A DNA stretch of 64,000 bases, taken from the NCBI RefSeq assembly GCF_015704895.1, contig NZ_JADQWB010000005.1:1-64000 (forward strand), in the 5' to 3' direction. The DNA is from Agrobacterium leguminum. Lineage in GTDB: Bacteria; Pseudomonadota; Alphaproteobacteria; Rhizobiales; Rhizobiaceae. The number at the start of each line of letters is the position of its first letter. The stretch's first letter is position 1. The notes under the pieces are model-generated. The model was not told the DNA's origin. It saw nothing but the letters and a program-made list of their open reading frames with translations, and ran no database searches. Shown here in pieces: positions 35,501-44,360 of the stretch. The translations under genes were made by a program, and so were the position numbers.

Positions 35501-36076
35501 CGTATCGCCGAAGAAATCGAGCCGCACCGGCTCTTCGGTGCCCGGCACGAAAACATCGAGAATACCGCCGCGCACGGCAAATTCACCCACTTCGCGCACC
35601 GTCGCCACCCGGTCGAAACCGTTGCGCTCTAGCCGCGCGGCAATCTCCTCCATGCGGATCTGGTTGCCGGGTTTGGCAGAAAAGCCGAGACTCTCGATAA
35701 TGTCGCGCGGCGCCATCTTCTGCAGCATGGCGTTGACGGTAACGAGCACGATGGCCGGATGCGGTTTCTTCGCGTGAGCGATCAGACCGGAGAGCGCCGC
35801 CAGCCGGCGCGCCGAGGTGTCAGCGCTCGGTGACACGCGGTCATAGGGAAGGCAGTCCCAGGCGGGAAGTGTCATCACCGGAATATCAGGTGCGACGAAA
35901 CCGAGGATCTGTTCGAGATCGGCGACCCGCTGGCCATCCGACATCACATAGGCGACCGACGTGCCGGCCCGCGCCATATCGGCAAGCAAAAGGGCTTCCA
36001 TGCCGGAAGGCACGTTTCCGATGGTCAGCGGCGTATCGGCCGACGACACCAGCTTTGCATCGAATCCGGCTATCAT
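32579..36076 (-). CDS. mfd: Transcription-repair coupling factor
   Basis: Mfd removes RNA polymerase stalled at DNA lesions and recruits UvrA. The 1165 residues have the UvrB-like N-terminal module, the RNAP-interaction domain (around 480-560; LVVHAEHGIGRFVGL), the RecG-like translocase with Walker A CGDVGFGKTE near 645 and DEEQHFGV, the motif QLRGRVGRS, and the C-terminal TRCF domain. Length is normal. sdhE lies 4 bp upstream on the same strand, so they may be cotranscribed. The 3' end abuts the large inverted repeat. Confidence 0.97.
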   Translation of the reverse strand: MIAGFDAKLVSSADTPLTIGNVPSGMEALLLADMARAGTSVAYVMSDGQRVADLEQILGFVAPDIPVMTLPAWDCLPYDRVSPSADTSARRLAALSGLIAHAKKPHPAIVLVTVNAMLQKMAPRDIIESLGFSAKPGNQIRMEEIAARLERNGFDRVATVREVGEFAVRGGILDVFVPGTEEPVRLDFFGDTLESIRTFDPASQRTIGQARSLDLNPMSEVTLTPDTISRFRKNYLSLFGAATRDDALYQAVSEGRRYAGMEHWLPLFYEQLETAFDYLKGFRIVTDHTAREAAKERSKLVLDYYDARRSSGETKGSTQGAPYKPVSPGQLYLDGKSFDSALAAVNAVRLTPFNEQDSEGRPVATLDAHVGPRWARPPTEGESEERVNVFDLAVKHIAERRAKGWKVLITGWSEGSLDRLLQVLNEHGLEKIKPVTSLKEVEKLGKGEAASAVLSLEAGFETGTLAVIGEQDILGDRMVRRSKRRKRGADFISEVAGLDEGSLVVHAEHGIGRFVGLRTIEAAGAPRACLELHYADDAKLFLPVENIDLLSRYGSDAAEAQLDKLGGGAWQMRKAKLKKRLLDMADELIRIAAARLVRHAPALVAPDGLYDEFAARFPYDETEDQLNAIEAVREDLGAGRPMDRLICGDVGFGKTEVALRAAFLAAMNGVQVAVVVPTTLLSRQHFRTFSERFRGLPIRVQQASRLVGSKELTLTKKEVADGKTDIVVGTHALLGAGISFANLGLLIIDEEQHFGVKHKERLKELKSDVHVLTLSATPIPRTLQLAMTGVRELSLITTPPVDRMAVRTFISPFDPLVIRETLMREHYRGGQSFYVCPRLADLADIHAFLQSDVPELKVAVAHGQMPAGELEDIMNAFYDGKYDVLLSTTIVESGLDVPTANTLIVHRADMFGLAQLYQLRGRVGRSKVRAFALFTLPVNKVLTTMAERRLKVLQSLDTLGAGFQLASHDLDIRGAGNLLGEEQSGHIKEVGFELYQQMLEEAVAEVKGDEQVQDSGWSPQISVGTSVMIPEDYVPDLHLRMGLYRRLGELADISEIDGFGAEMIDRFGPLPKEVQHLLKIVYIKSLCRTANVEKVDAGPKGVVVQFRNKEFPNPAALVAYIGKQGTMAKIRPDHSLFLTRDLPTPEKRLAGAAMIMTQLAELARS

Positions 36077-36080
36077 ATTC

Positions 36081-36392
36081 TCAGGCTTTCAGGGTTTCAG
36101 TGGTGACGAGATCGAAATCGGGACGGTAGGAGGCGATCTTCTCGAACAGCGGGGTCTGGAATTTTTCCGGTATGGCAAGGGCGCCCGTCACCATCTTGAC
36201 GAGGTCGTTATCCTCTTCCGCCATGATGATCTCAAGCTCATCGAGCTGATCATCGGAAAGCCCGGCAATATTGTCTTCCGCGAATTGCCCGAGCACCAGA
36301 TCCATCTCGCGAATGCCCCGATGCCAGCAGCGGTAAAGAATCCGCCGGCGTCTCGGATCGAGGTCGGCACTCGTGCGCACCAGTCCAGTCAT
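36081..36392 (-). CDS. sdhE: FAD assembly factor SdhE
   Basis: SdhE (Sdh5/DUF339 family) promotes FAD attachment to the flavoprotein subunit of succinate dehydrogenase. The 103 residues carry the signature RGIREMDLVLGQFAE (RGxxExD), and a conserved acidic helix (LDELEIIMAEEDNDL). The ATG at 36392 has AAGG 8 bases upstream; a GTG at 36401 is possible. It precedes mfd by 4 bp and is divergent from recG. In rhizobia sdhE is regularly found between recG and mfd. Confidence 0.93.
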   Translation of the reverse strand: MTGLVRTSADLDPRRRRILYRCWHRGIREMDLVLGQFAEDNIAGLSDDQLDELEIIMAEEDNDLVKMVTGALAIPEKFQTPLFEKIASYRPDFDLVTTETLKA

Positions 36393-36581
36393 CGCATTCA
36401 CCTTTCGGTTGGCTATTCAACAGGATGTTGACTGCGACCTCCTATAGAACAGGAGGCGAACGCTTGGGAACCGGTTTTTATCGAAATAATGCCACGGCGG
36501 TGAAAATCTGCCGGTGATAACCCGCCTTTGTGGGCAGCGAAGTCTTGCATAAGCCGCCCCCTTCCCCGATTTTGCTGACCC

Positions 36582-38687
36582 ATGCGCCCGGCCATTCTCG
36601 ATCCGCTGTTTGCCTCCGTCTCCACCCTTGCCGGTGTGGGGCCGAAGCTTGCCGATCTTCTGGCCAAGCTTTTGAGCCGGGAAAGCGCCGACGACACGCG
36701 CGTCATCGATCTTCTGTTCCACGCGCCATCCAACGTCATCGACCGCCGCAACCGCCCCGGCATTGCGCTGTCCAGCCCCGGCGCCATTGTCACCATTCAG
36801 GGACGTGTCGACCGCCATCAGCCGCCACCGCCGGGAAACCGCAACGCGCCCTATCGCGTCTTCCTGCATGACGAGACCGGCGAACTGGCGCTGACCTTTT
36901 TCCGCGCCAAAGGCGACTGGCTGTCCAAGGCCCTGCCCGTCGATGAAGAGGTTCTCGTCAGCGGCAAGGTGGACTGGTTCAACGGCCGTGCCTCCATGGT
37001 GCATCCGGATTTCATGGTGAAGCTATCGGAGGCGGAAAACCTGCCTTTGGTGGAAGCCGTTTATCCCATGACCGCCGGGCTGTCTGCCAAGGTGCTGCGC
37101 AAGGCGATCGAAGGCGGGCTTTCAAAGCTGCCGGTCTTTCCCGAATGGATCGACGAGACACTGAAGAAGAGGCAGGGCTTCGGCGATGTCGCCTCAAGCT
37201 TCCGTGAATTGCACGACCCGCGTGACAGCGCCGATATCGAACCGCAGGCCCCGTCGCGCAGGCGGCTTGCCTATGACGAATTCCTCGCCGGGCAGCTCTC
37301 ACTGGCGCTGGTGCGCCAGCGGCTGCGCAAGGTGGCGGGCCAACCGATCCGCGCCAAGGGCGATGTCGCCGCAAAAATCCTGTCGCAGCTGCCCTTCTCG
37401 CTGACGGCAAGCCAGAGCGCTGCGGTGAAAGATATCCTGACAGATATGGCCGGCGAAGACCGCATGTTGCGGCTGCTGCAGGGCGATGTCGGTGCGGGCA
37501 AGACGCTGGTGGCGCTGATGGCCATGGCAACGGCGGTGGAGGCCGGCGGACAGGCGGTGCTGATGGCCCCGACCGAAATCCTCGCCCGCCAACACTACGC
37601 CACCATATCCAAACTCGCTCAGGCGGCGGGCATCACCGTCGAAGTGCTGACCGGCCGCACCAAGGGCAAGGAGCGCCGCGAGATCGAGGAGCGCGTGGCC
37701 TCGGGCGAAGCGCAGATCGTCATCGGCACCCATGCACTGTTTCAGGACAGCGTGAGTTACAGGAACCTCGTGCTGGCAGTGGTCGACGAGCAGCACCGTT
37801 TCGGCGTGCACCAGCGCCTGCGCCTCACCGCCAAGGGCATCACGCCGCATATGCTGGTCATGACCGCCACACCCATTCCGCGCACACTGGTTCTGGCCGC
37901 CTTTGGCGACATGGATGTCTCCAAGCTCACCGAAAAGCCCGCCGGCCGCAAACCCATCCAGACCGTGACGATCCCGACTGAGCGGATCGGCGACATCGTC
38001 GAGCGACTGCGCGCCGCGTTGAAGGATGGCAAGAAGGCCTACTGGATTTGCCCGCTGGTGGAGGAAACGGAAGAATCCGACCTGATGTCGGCGGAGGAGC
38101 GGCATGCGGTTCTCTCGCAGATGCTCGGCGCCAATATCGGCCTCATCCACGGCCGCATGAGCGGCCCGGAGAAGGATGCGGCCATGCTTGCCTTCAAGAA
38201 CGGCGAAACCCGGCTGCTGGTGGCGACGACCGTGGTGGAAGTCGGGGTCGATGTGCCGGATGCAACCATCATGGTCATCGAACACGCCGAGCGTTTCGGC
38301 CTCGCCCAGCTTCACCAGCTGCGCGGCCGTGTGGGCCGCGGCGACGAGGCCTCCACCTGCATCCTGCTCTATAAAGGCCCACTCAGCGAAAACGGCCGCG
38401 CCCGGCTTTCCATCCTGCGCGACAGCGAGGATGGCTTCCTGATCGCCGAGGAGGATTTGAAGCTGCGCGGTGAAGGCGAACTCCTCGGCACCCGCCAGTC
38501 CGGCACGCCGGGCTTCCGCATCGCCAGCCTCGAAGCCCATGCCGACCTTCTGGAAATCGCCCGCAAGGACGCAGCCTACGTCATCGAACGCGACCCCGAA
38601 CTGACAGGCCCGCGCGGCAATGCGCTGCGCACCCTGCTCTACCTGCACCGCCGCGACGAAGCGATCCGCTTCCTGCACGCCGGCTGA
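36582..38687 (+). CDS. recG: ATP-dependent DNA helicase RecG
   Basis: RecG remodels stalled replication forks and branched DNA. The 701 residues have the wedge/OB domain at about 60-150 (VSGKVDWFNGRASMVHPD), the helicase core with Walker A GDVGAGKTL near 303, DEQHRFGV (motif II), TATPIPRT (motif III), and QLRGRVGRG (motif VI), and the C-terminal RecG tail. It is divergent from sdhE-mfd with about 190 bp between for promoters. Confidence 0.97.
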   Translation: MRPAILDPLFASVSTLAGVGPKLADLLAKLLSRESADDTRVIDLLFHAPSNVIDRRNRPGIALSSPGAIVTIQGRVDRHQPPPPGNRNAPYRVFLHDETGELALTFFRAKGDWLSKALPVDEEVLVSGKVDWFNGRASMVHPDFMVKLSEAENLPLVEAVYPMTAGLSAKVLRKAIEGGLSKLPVFPEWIDETLKKRQGFGDVASSFRELHDPRDSADIEPQAPSRRRLAYDEFLAGQLSLALVRQRLRKVAGQPIRAKGDVAAKILSQLPFSLTASQSAAVKDILTDMAGEDRMLRLLQGDVGAGKTLVALMAMATAVEAGGQAVLMAPTEILARQHYATISKLAQAAGITVEVLTGRTKGKERREIEERVASGEAQIVIGTHALFQDSVSYRNLVLAVVDEQHRFGVHQRLRLTAKGITPHMLVMTATPIPRTLVLAAFGDMDVSKLTEKPAGRKPIQTVTIPTERIGDIVERLRAALKDGKKAYWICPLVEETEESDLMSAEERHAVLSQMLGANIGLIHGRMSGPEKDAAMLAFKNGETRLLVATTVVEVGVDVPDATIMVIEHAERFGLAQLHQLRGRVGRGDEASTCILLYKGPLSENGRARLSILRDSEDGFLIAEEDLKLRGEGELLGTRQSGTPGFRIASLEAHADLLEIARKDAAYVIERDPELTGPRGNALRTLLYLHRRDEAIRFLHAG

Positions 38688-38699
38688 AAGTGAACGCCC

Positions 38700-38972
38700 A
38701 TGAACATGATCGACCCGCGCCGCCCACCACCCGCCTTCCGCAAGGGCTACGCGCTCTGTTCGCCGCAGAATATCCTGCAGCCCGAGACATTTGCGAAGAG
38801 CGCGAAAAAGGCAATCGGCAAGGCGTTCAAGAAGCCCGGACGCAAGAAGGCGTGGAGCCAGGCGCTGGAAGAAGGCTGGAGCGTGCGGCTGGTCTATATG
38901 CGGCTTTTCGTTCCCGTATTCCACGCCACGACCACCGGTACGGAAGTGGATGATCTGGATGACGAGGATTGA
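38700..38972 (+). CDS. Hypothetical small basic protein
   Basis: The 90-residue protein starts 12 bp after recG. It has a very basic middle (FAKSAKKAIGKAFKKPGRKKAW) written here in part as AKKAIGKAFKKPGRKK, and a short acidic end (VDDLDDED). I do not recognise a family. The short distance suggests translation from the recG transcript. It ends just before the operator-like palindrome of the toxin-antitoxin pair. Confidence 0.55.
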   Translation: MNMIDPRRPPPAFRKGYALCSPQNILQPETFAKSAKKAIGKAFKKPGRKKAWSQALEEGWSVRLVYMRLFVPVFHATTTGTEVDDLDDED

Positions 38973-38975
38973 TAT

Positions 38976-38992
38976 GGTCCATTGAATGGACT
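38976..38992 (+). promoter_or_regulatory. Operator-like inverted repeat before vapB
   Basis: GGTCCATTGAATGGACT is a near-perfect palindrome (7-3-7 with one mismatch) 35 bases before the antitoxin ATG. Type II antitoxins usually bind such a site to repress their own operon. Confidence 0.5.
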
Positions 38993-39026
38993 AATCTAGT
39001 GCTAACTTTAACACTTGAGGTTAGCG

Positions 39027-39284
39027 ATGCAGATATCCGTGACGGATGCAAAAAGTCAGCTTACCGAACTGGTGCGCCGCGCCGAAGCCGGTGATGAGGT
39101 CATTCTCACCCGTCATGGCCACGCCGCCGTGCGGCTGGTTCCGGTCACTGCCGTGGCGGATAAAACATCCCGCAGGGCCGCGCTCGAAAAAGTGCGCGCG
39201 ACTGTCGTCAACAAAGCCGATGATGGACCGGATGCCGCGCATAGTCAGGATTTTCTCTATGACGAGCACGGCCTTCCGAAATGA
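39027..39284 (+). CDS. Type II antitoxin, Phd/YefM family
   Basis: The 85 residues start MQISVTDAKSQLTELVRRAEAGDEVILTRHGHAAVRLVP in family style: an N-terminal Phd-type DNA-binding fold with a flexible, toxin-wrapping C-terminus (DFLYDEHGLPK). The ATG at 39027 has GAGG 8 bases upstream. The stop overlaps the toxin start by 4 bases. It should neutralise the PIN toxin and repress the operon. Confidence 0.88.
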   Translation: MQISVTDAKSQLTELVRRAEAGDEVILTRHGHAAVRLVPVTAVADKTSRRAALEKVRATVVNKADDGPDAAHSQDFLYDEHGLPK

Positions 39285-39664
39285 TCGTTATCGATACGTC
39301 GGCTCTGATGGCGATCCTGCTTGATGAACCCAAAGCGGATGCCTGCGCCGCAGCTCTCGAAACGGATGAACCTCTGCTCATTTCCGCCGGTACGCTTGCG
39401 GAGGCCATGATCGTGGCGCAGCGGCGCGACCGCAACCGGGAACTGGAGATGCTGATCGAAGGTCTGAGCGCCGAAATCAGACCAGTTACCCCCAAATCGG
39501 CGCGTGGCGTTTCCGAAGCTTACCGCATCTGGGGCAAGGGCATTCATCCTGCCGGACTGAATTTCGGCGACTGCTTTGCCTACGAGTTGGCGAAAGCCGA
39601 GGGTTGCCCTTTGCTTTATGTCGGCAACGACTTTTCTCAGACGGACATTCTCGGCGTTATCTAG
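39281..39664 (+). CDS. vapC: PIN-domain toxin (VapC-type ribonuclease)
   Basis: The 127 residues have the PIN acidic residues: D5 in VIDTSALMA, E41 in TLAEAM, D97 in FGDCFAY and a fourth acidic residue in VGNDFSQTD. The predicted activity is Mg-dependent cleavage of tRNA or rRNA. Translation is coupled to the antitoxin through ATGA. The pair lies between recG and the DUF502 gene and ends 2 bp from it. The order antitoxin then toxin is typical. Confidence 0.92.
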   Translation: MIVIDTSALMAILLDEPKADACAAALETDEPLLISAGTLAEAMIVAQRRDRNRELEMLIEGLSAEIRPVTPKSARGVSEAYRIWGKGIHPAGLNFGDCFAYELAKAEGCPLLYVGNDFSQTDILGVI

Positions 39665-39665
39665 C

Positions 39666-40334
39666 TCAAACCGGCGCAATCATCTTCGGCGGCTTGAAAT
39701 CCGGGGCCACCAGACCGCCGGATATCAGCAATTTCGCCGCATCTTCCGGTGTCATGTCCAGCATCACGATCTTGTCTTTCGGCACGAACAGCAGGAAGCC
39801 GGCCGTCGGCACCGGTGTCGGCGGCAGGAAGACGGCGACCATCTGCTGGCCCATTTCATTGAAACGATGGGCAAGCTCGCCCTTGGCCTCGGAGGCGACG
39901 AAGACCATCGCCCAGGTGCCGGATGACGGAAACTCGATCAGGCCGACCTTCTTGAAGGAGTTCGAATGCTCCTTCAGGACGGATTCGAACAGCTGCTTGA
40001 TGCTCTTGTAGATCGGCCGCACCAGCGGCATGCGGTTGAGAATGGATTCGCCGACGCCGAAAATCCATTTGCCGATGAGGTTGTTGCCGAGAAAACCGAT
40101 GAGGGTGATGCCGATGACGGCGATCAGCAGGCCGAAACCGGGAATAGCCACATCGAAATATTGTTCGGGATCGTAACGGGCCGGAATATAGGGCTTCACC
40201 CAGCTATCGGCCCATTGCAGGAAGCTCCACACCAGCCACATGGTGATGGTGACGGGCGCAAGGATCAGAACGCCCGTGAGGAAACTATTGCGCAGGCGGG
40301 CTGCGAATGAAATTTTGACTGGAATATCGGTCAT
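39666..40334 (-). CDS. DUF502 family membrane protein
   Basis: The 222 residues contain two membrane helices in the first third (FLTGVLILAPVTITMWLVWSF and FGLLIAVIGITLIGFLGNN, the latter two given as segments) and the DUF502 core NRMPLVRPIYKSIKQ and FPSSGTWAMVFV. The function is unknown in bacteria; plant homologues are membrane proteins. It lies directly after the vapC stop, on the opposite strand, and 13 bp after the GNAT gene on its own strand. Confidence 0.87.
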   Translation of the reverse strand: MTDIPVKISFAARLRNSFLTGVLILAPVTITMWLVWSFLQWADSWVKPYIPARYDPEQYFDVAIPGFGLLIAVIGITLIGFLGNNLIGKWIFGVGESILNRMPLVRPIYKSIKQLFESVLKEHSNSFKKVGLIEFPSSGTWAMVFVASEAKGELAHRFNEMGQQMVAVFLPPTPVPTAGFLLFVPKDKIVMLDMTPEDAAKLLISGGLVAPDFKPPKMIAPV

Positions 40335-40347
40335 TTACCGTTCGGAA

Positions 40348-40851
40348 TTAAGCGTTGTCGCCATCGAAACCCGGATGAAAACCGACAATGCCGGATGGAG
40401 TTCCACCATGCAAGCGAAGAACTGTGAAATATTCGTCAGGAATCCCTTCCGCATTCACCCCTTCGACATGGCGAAAACCGAAGCGGCCATAGTAGTCCGG
40501 ATCGCCCGCGACAACCGCGCCGGAAGCATTCAGACGCTCCAGAACGGCAAGCCCGTCCTGCACCAGCCTTGAACCGACTCCCTGCCCCTGCCGTTCCGGT
40601 GTCACGGAAAGCGGCGCGAGGCAGAACCAGCCGGTCTCGCCGCTGGTAAGCGTCACCGGCGAAAAACCGACATGGCCGATAATGCCTTCACTATCCTCGG
40701 CAACCAGTGAAACGGTGAGCGCGCCCGCCCTGCGCAACCGCTCGACGATCAGATGTTCCGTCTTGTCGCTGTAATCGACGTTACGGAAAGCATCTTCCGT
40801 AACGCGAGCAATCGCTTCCTCATCGCCCTGACGCTCAGGCCGGATGATCAT
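40348..40851 (-). CDS. GNAT-family N-acetyltransferase (YhbS-like)
   Basis: The 167 residues show the GNAT acetyl-CoA motif PERQGQGVGSRLVQDG (about 87-102) and the preceding beta-4 strand LAPLSVTP. The sequence resembles YhbS-type enzymes. Its start overlaps the glmS stop by 4 bases, implying translational coupling. The substrate is unknown; a role in the amino-sugar pathway would be speculation. Confidence 0.88.
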   Translation of the reverse strand: MIIRPERQGDEEAIARVTEDAFRNVDYSDKTEHLIVERLRRAGALTVSLVAEDSEGIIGHVGFSPVTLTSGETGWFCLAPLSVTPERQGQGVGSRLVQDGLAVLERLNASGAVVAGDPDYYGRFGFRHVEGVNAEGIPDEYFTVLRLHGGTPSGIVGFHPGFDGDNA

Positions 40852-42674
40852 TCCACCGTTACCGATTTCGCCAGATTGCGCGGCTGATCCACATCCGTGC
40901 CCATGAAGACGGCGGTGTGATAGGCGAGCAGCTGGATCGGCAGCGAAAAGACCATCGGCGCAATAAGCTCATCGACATTGGGCAGCGTGATCGTCGCCAT
41001 GGTGTCGAGCTTGGAAGCGGCGGCCCCCTTCTCGTCGGTGATGAAGATGATGCGGCCGCCGCGCGCGGCGACCTCCTGCATGTTCGAAACGGTCTTTTCG
41101 AAGAAACGATCATGCGGCGCAATGACGATGACCGGCATGTTCTCATCGATCAGCGCGATAGGCCCATGCTTCAGCTCACCCGCAGCATAACCTTCGGCGT
41201 GGATATAGGAGATTTCCTTGAGCTTCAGCGCGCCTTCCAGCGCCAGCGGGAAGCTGGTGCCGCGGCCGAGATAAAGCACGTCCTTGAAACGCGACAGATC
41301 GCGCGACAGCGCTTCGATCTGCGGCTGGATGCTGTTGAGAACCTTGCTCATGATGCGCGGCATCTCAGTCAGATGGCGAACCAGTTCGGTTTCCTGCTGG
41401 GGCGTGACCGTACCGCGTGCTTTTCCGGCGGCAACGGCAAGCGAAGCGAGCACTGCAAGCTGGCAGGTGAAGGCCTTGGTGGAGGCGACGCCGATTTCCG
41501 GACCGGCAAGGATCGGGAAGATCGCATCGGATTCGCGCGCCATGGTGGATTCACGCGTGTTGACCACCGCGCCGATCTTCAGCCCCTCCTGCTGGCAATA
41601 ACGCAGGGCCGCCAGCGTATCGGCGGTTTCGCCGGATTGCGAAATGAACAGTGCAGCCTGCGTGGGAACGAGCGGGATTTCGCGGTAACGGAATTCCGAG
41701 GCAACATCGATTTCCACCGGCAGACGCGCATAACGCTCGAACCAGTATTTGCCGATCAGGCCGGACAGATAGGCCGTGCCGCAGGCGGAAATGGCAAGGC
41801 CGGAAAGCTTGGCGAAATCGATGGCCGTGTCGGCCTGCTTCACGGTCTTGGAGGCGAAATCCACGTAATGGCTGAGCGCATGGGAAATGACTTCCGGCTG
41901 CTCGTAGATTTCCTTTTCCATGAAGTGGCGATGGTTGCCCTTGTCGACCACATAGGCGGTCGCCTGCGAAATCTGCCGCTCGCGCTTCACCGGTTTGCCG
42001 GAGAAATCGATGATTTCCGCCCCCTGCCGGGTCACGATGGCGCAGTCGCCGTCCACCAGATAGGTGATCTCGTTGGTGAAGGGCGACAGAGCGATGGCGT
42101 CGGACCCGAGGAACATTTCGCCCCGACCGTAACCGACGGCAAGCGGCGGGCCGGAACGCGCCGAAAGCAGCGTGCCGGGATCGTCCTTAAACATGACGAC
42201 CAGCGCATATGCACCCGTCACGCGGTTCAGCATCTTCAGCATCGCCTCGCGATGGCCGAGACCCTCGCGGGTATATTTCGCCAGAAGCTGCGCGACCACT
42301 TCGGTATCGGTCTGGGTGGTGAAGCTCGCGCCTCCGGCGGTCAGCTCTTCGCGCAGTTCGGCGAAGTTTTCGATGATGCCATTGTGGACGACGGCGACGC
42401 CGTCGACGAAATGCGGATGGGCATTGGTTTCGTTCGGAACGCCATGGGTCGCCCAACGGGTGTGAGCGATGCCGACCACGCCCGGCAGCGGCTCTTCCGA
42501 AAGTCTCTTCTCCAGGTTGAACAGCTTTCCTTCCGCCCGGCGACGGTCCATCGCGCCATTGTCGATGGTGGCGACACCAGCCGAATCGTAACCGCGATAT
42601 TCGAGACGCTTCAGCGCATCGACAAGCCGTTCAGCAACGGGCTGGGTTCCGACAATTCCGACAATTCCGCACAT
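40848..42674 (-). CDS. glmS: Glutamine-fructose-6-phosphate aminotransferase (isomerizing)
   Basis: GlmS makes glucosamine-6-phosphate for peptidoglycan and LPS. After Met removal the N-terminal cysteine (MCGIVGI) is the glutaminase nucleophile. The 608 residues continue with a glutaminase domain (1-240) and two SIS domains; SQSGETADT and the C-terminal KSVTVE are typical. The ATG at 42674 has GGAGAA upstream, so the longer frame to 42734 is not used. It follows glmU by about 100 bp on the same strand and is coupled to the GNAT gene. No glmS ribozyme is visible. Confidence 0.97.
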   Translation of the reverse strand: MCGIVGIVGTQPVAERLVDALKRLEYRGYDSAGVATIDNGAMDRRRAEGKLFNLEKRLSEEPLPGVVGIAHTRWATHGVPNETNAHPHFVDGVAVVHNGIIENFAELREELTAGGASFTTQTDTEVVAQLLAKYTREGLGHREAMLKMLNRVTGAYALVVMFKDDPGTLLSARSGPPLAVGYGRGEMFLGSDAIALSPFTNEITYLVDGDCAIVTRQGAEIIDFSGKPVKRERQISQATAYVVDKGNHRHFMEKEIYEQPEVISHALSHYVDFASKTVKQADTAIDFAKLSGLAISACGTAYLSGLIGKYWFERYARLPVEIDVASEFRYREIPLVPTQAALFISQSGETADTLAALRYCQQEGLKIGAVVNTRESTMARESDAIFPILAGPEIGVASTKAFTCQLAVLASLAVAAGKARGTVTPQQETELVRHLTEMPRIMSKVLNSIQPQIEALSRDLSRFKDVLYLGRGTSFPLALEGALKLKEISYIHAEGYAAGELKHGPIALIDENMPVIVIAPHDRFFEKTVSNMQEVAARGGRIIFITDEKGAAASKLDTMATITLPNVDELIAPMVFSLPIQLLAYHTAVFMGTDVDQPRNLAKSVTVE

Positions 42675-42775
42675 ATATTTCTCCAGCGGCGATCTCTTCG
42701 CCGAAACTACTAACCGTTCCCGAACAATCCGCAATTATGGCGCCGGTCACTTTCGGTATCGTTTGGTAACGTCCG

Positions 42776-44137
42776 TCAGGACGACTTTTTCTTCGCTTCC
42801 TTCAGCGCCTTCGCCCGCTCGCGCACAACGGTCGCCCGGCCCGGCTTCATCTCCTGCCGCGCGCGCCCGAACGCTAGCGCATCATCAGGCACGTCATCGG
42901 TAATCACGCTGCCGGAGGCGATATAGGCCCCCTCTCCAATGGTGACAGGAGCGACCAGCGACGAGTTCGAACCAATAAAACTGTTCGCACCGATCCACGT
43001 TTCGGCCTTGTTGTAGCCGTCGTAATTGCAGGTGATGGTGCCAGCGCCGATATTGCTGCCCGCGCCGATGAATGCATCGCCGATATAGGTCAGATGGTTG
43101 ACCTTGGCGCCTTCGCCGATCTCCGCCTTCTTGACCTCGCAGAAATTGCCCACCTTGGCGTTGGCGTGCAGGTTCGCGCCCGGACGCAGCCGCGCATAGG
43201 GGCCGACGGCCGCACCTTCGGCGACATGCGCCCCTTCCAGATGCGAAAATGCATGGATGACGGCGCCCGGCTCGATGGTGACGCCGGGACCGATGACGAC
43301 ATTCGGCTCGATCAAAACGTCCTGGCCGATCTTCGTGTCATAGGAGAGGAAGACGGTTTCGGGCGCAATCATCGAAACGCCGTCCACCATCAATTCGTGG
43401 CGGCGGCGTTCCTGCCAGAGCTTCTCGATAAAGGCCAGTTCGGCGCGGTTGTTGCAGCCGACCAGTTCCGTTTCGGGCGCATCGATGGCGACGGCGCGGC
43501 GGCCGAGGGAACGGGCGATCTCGACCACGTCGGTCAGATAATATTCGCCCTTCACATTGCTGTTGCCGATCCGGTCGAGCAGGTCCAGCGCGTTGCGACC
43601 GTTGATGGCCATCAGGCCGCTATTGCACCAGGTGACCTTACGCTCCGCATCGGTCGCGTCCTTCTCCTCGCGGATAGCGACAAGTTCGCCATCCTTGACC
43701 AGAAGCCGGCCGTAACCGGTCGGGCGGTCGGTATGGAAACCGATGACGGCGACATCGGCGCCGGCGGCAATCGCCTCACGCGCCCGGTCGAGCGTTGCAG
43801 AGGTGATGAGCGGGACATCGCCATAGGCAACGATGAGATCGTCGAAACCGCGTTCGATGGCTGCGCGTGCGGCAAGAACCGCATGGCCGGTGCCCTTGCG
43901 TTCCGTCTGCAGGAAAGCTTCGACCTGAAGACCCTTCATGCTTGCGGCGGCAGCGACATTGTCGGCATCGCGCCCGACCACCAGCGCCACCGTGCCGACG
44001 CCAGATCCAGCCACCGCCTCGACCACATGGCTGATCATCGGACGCCCGGCGACCGGATGCAGCACCTTGGATTTCGACGATTTCATGCGCGTGCTGTCGC
44101 CCGCTGCGAGAATAACGGCTAGAGAGCTGCGCTCCAT
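42776..44137 (-). CDS. glmU: Bifunctional UDP-GlcNAc pyrophosphorylase / GlcN-1-P acetyltransferase
   Basis: GlmU converts GlcN-1-P to UDP-GlcNAc. The N-terminal nucleotidyltransferase has the [11 protein letters not shown] signature and the VAYGDVPLI segment; the C-terminal half is a left-handed beta helix of hexapeptide repeats (about 255-425). The 453 residues are of normal length. With glmS just downstream, the gene pair supplies most of the steps from Fru-6-P to UDP-GlcNAc. GlmM is not in the window. Confidence 0.97.
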   Translation of the reverse strand: MERSSLAVILAAGDSTRMKSSKSKVLHPVAGRPMISHVVEAVAGSGVGTVALVVGRDADNVAAAASMKGLQVEAFLQTERKGTGHAVLAARAAIERGFDDLIVAYGDVPLITSATLDRAREAIAAGADVAVIGFHTDRPTGYGRLLVKDGELVAIREEKDATDAERKVTWCNSGLMAINGRNALDLLDRIGNSNVKGEYYLTDVVEIARSLGRRAVAIDAPETELVGCNNRAELAFIEKLWQERRRHELMVDGVSMIAPETVFLSYDTKIGQDVLIEPNVVIGPGVTIEPGAVIHAFSHLEGAHVAEGAAVGPYARLRPGANLHANAKVGNFCEVKKAEIGEGAKVNHLTYIGDAFIGAGSNIGAGTITCNYDGYNKAETWIGANSFIGSNSSLVAPVTIGEGAYIASGSVITDDVPDDALAFGRARQEMKPGRATVVRERAKALKEAKKKSS

Positions 44138-44360
44138 AAGACCTCCAACACCCAGTCACCGGCCGCAGTGCGACCAGGACGGCGGCATATGTTTGACTTC
44201 ACGCCGTCCGGCAAAACGAACGGGCGCATCGGTAATTTCATTCCGGAATTGCTATAACGGCGGCCCACTTAAGAAACCATGCAAATCTGCACCAAATTTC
44301 CGCACCGATTTTCATCAAACGTGATTGGAACGGGATCGCATCCCGCTCCCGCGGTGTGAT

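Noticed and set aside
32675-35632. 985-residue plus-strand frame antisense to mfd
   Set aside because: Shadow of a high-GC gene; composition typical of reverse-frame noise.
37299-38924. 541-residue minus-strand frame antisense to recG
   Set aside because: Antisense shadow; it extends beyond recG into the small basic protein without family features.
40917-42713. 598-residue plus-strand frame antisense to glmS
   Set aside because: Same reason; glmS is complete and conserved on the other strand.
42675-42775. glmS ribozyme/riboswitch before glmS
   Set aside because: The 100-bp leader has no P1-P2 fold of that ribozyme, which is also not expected in alphaproteobacteria.
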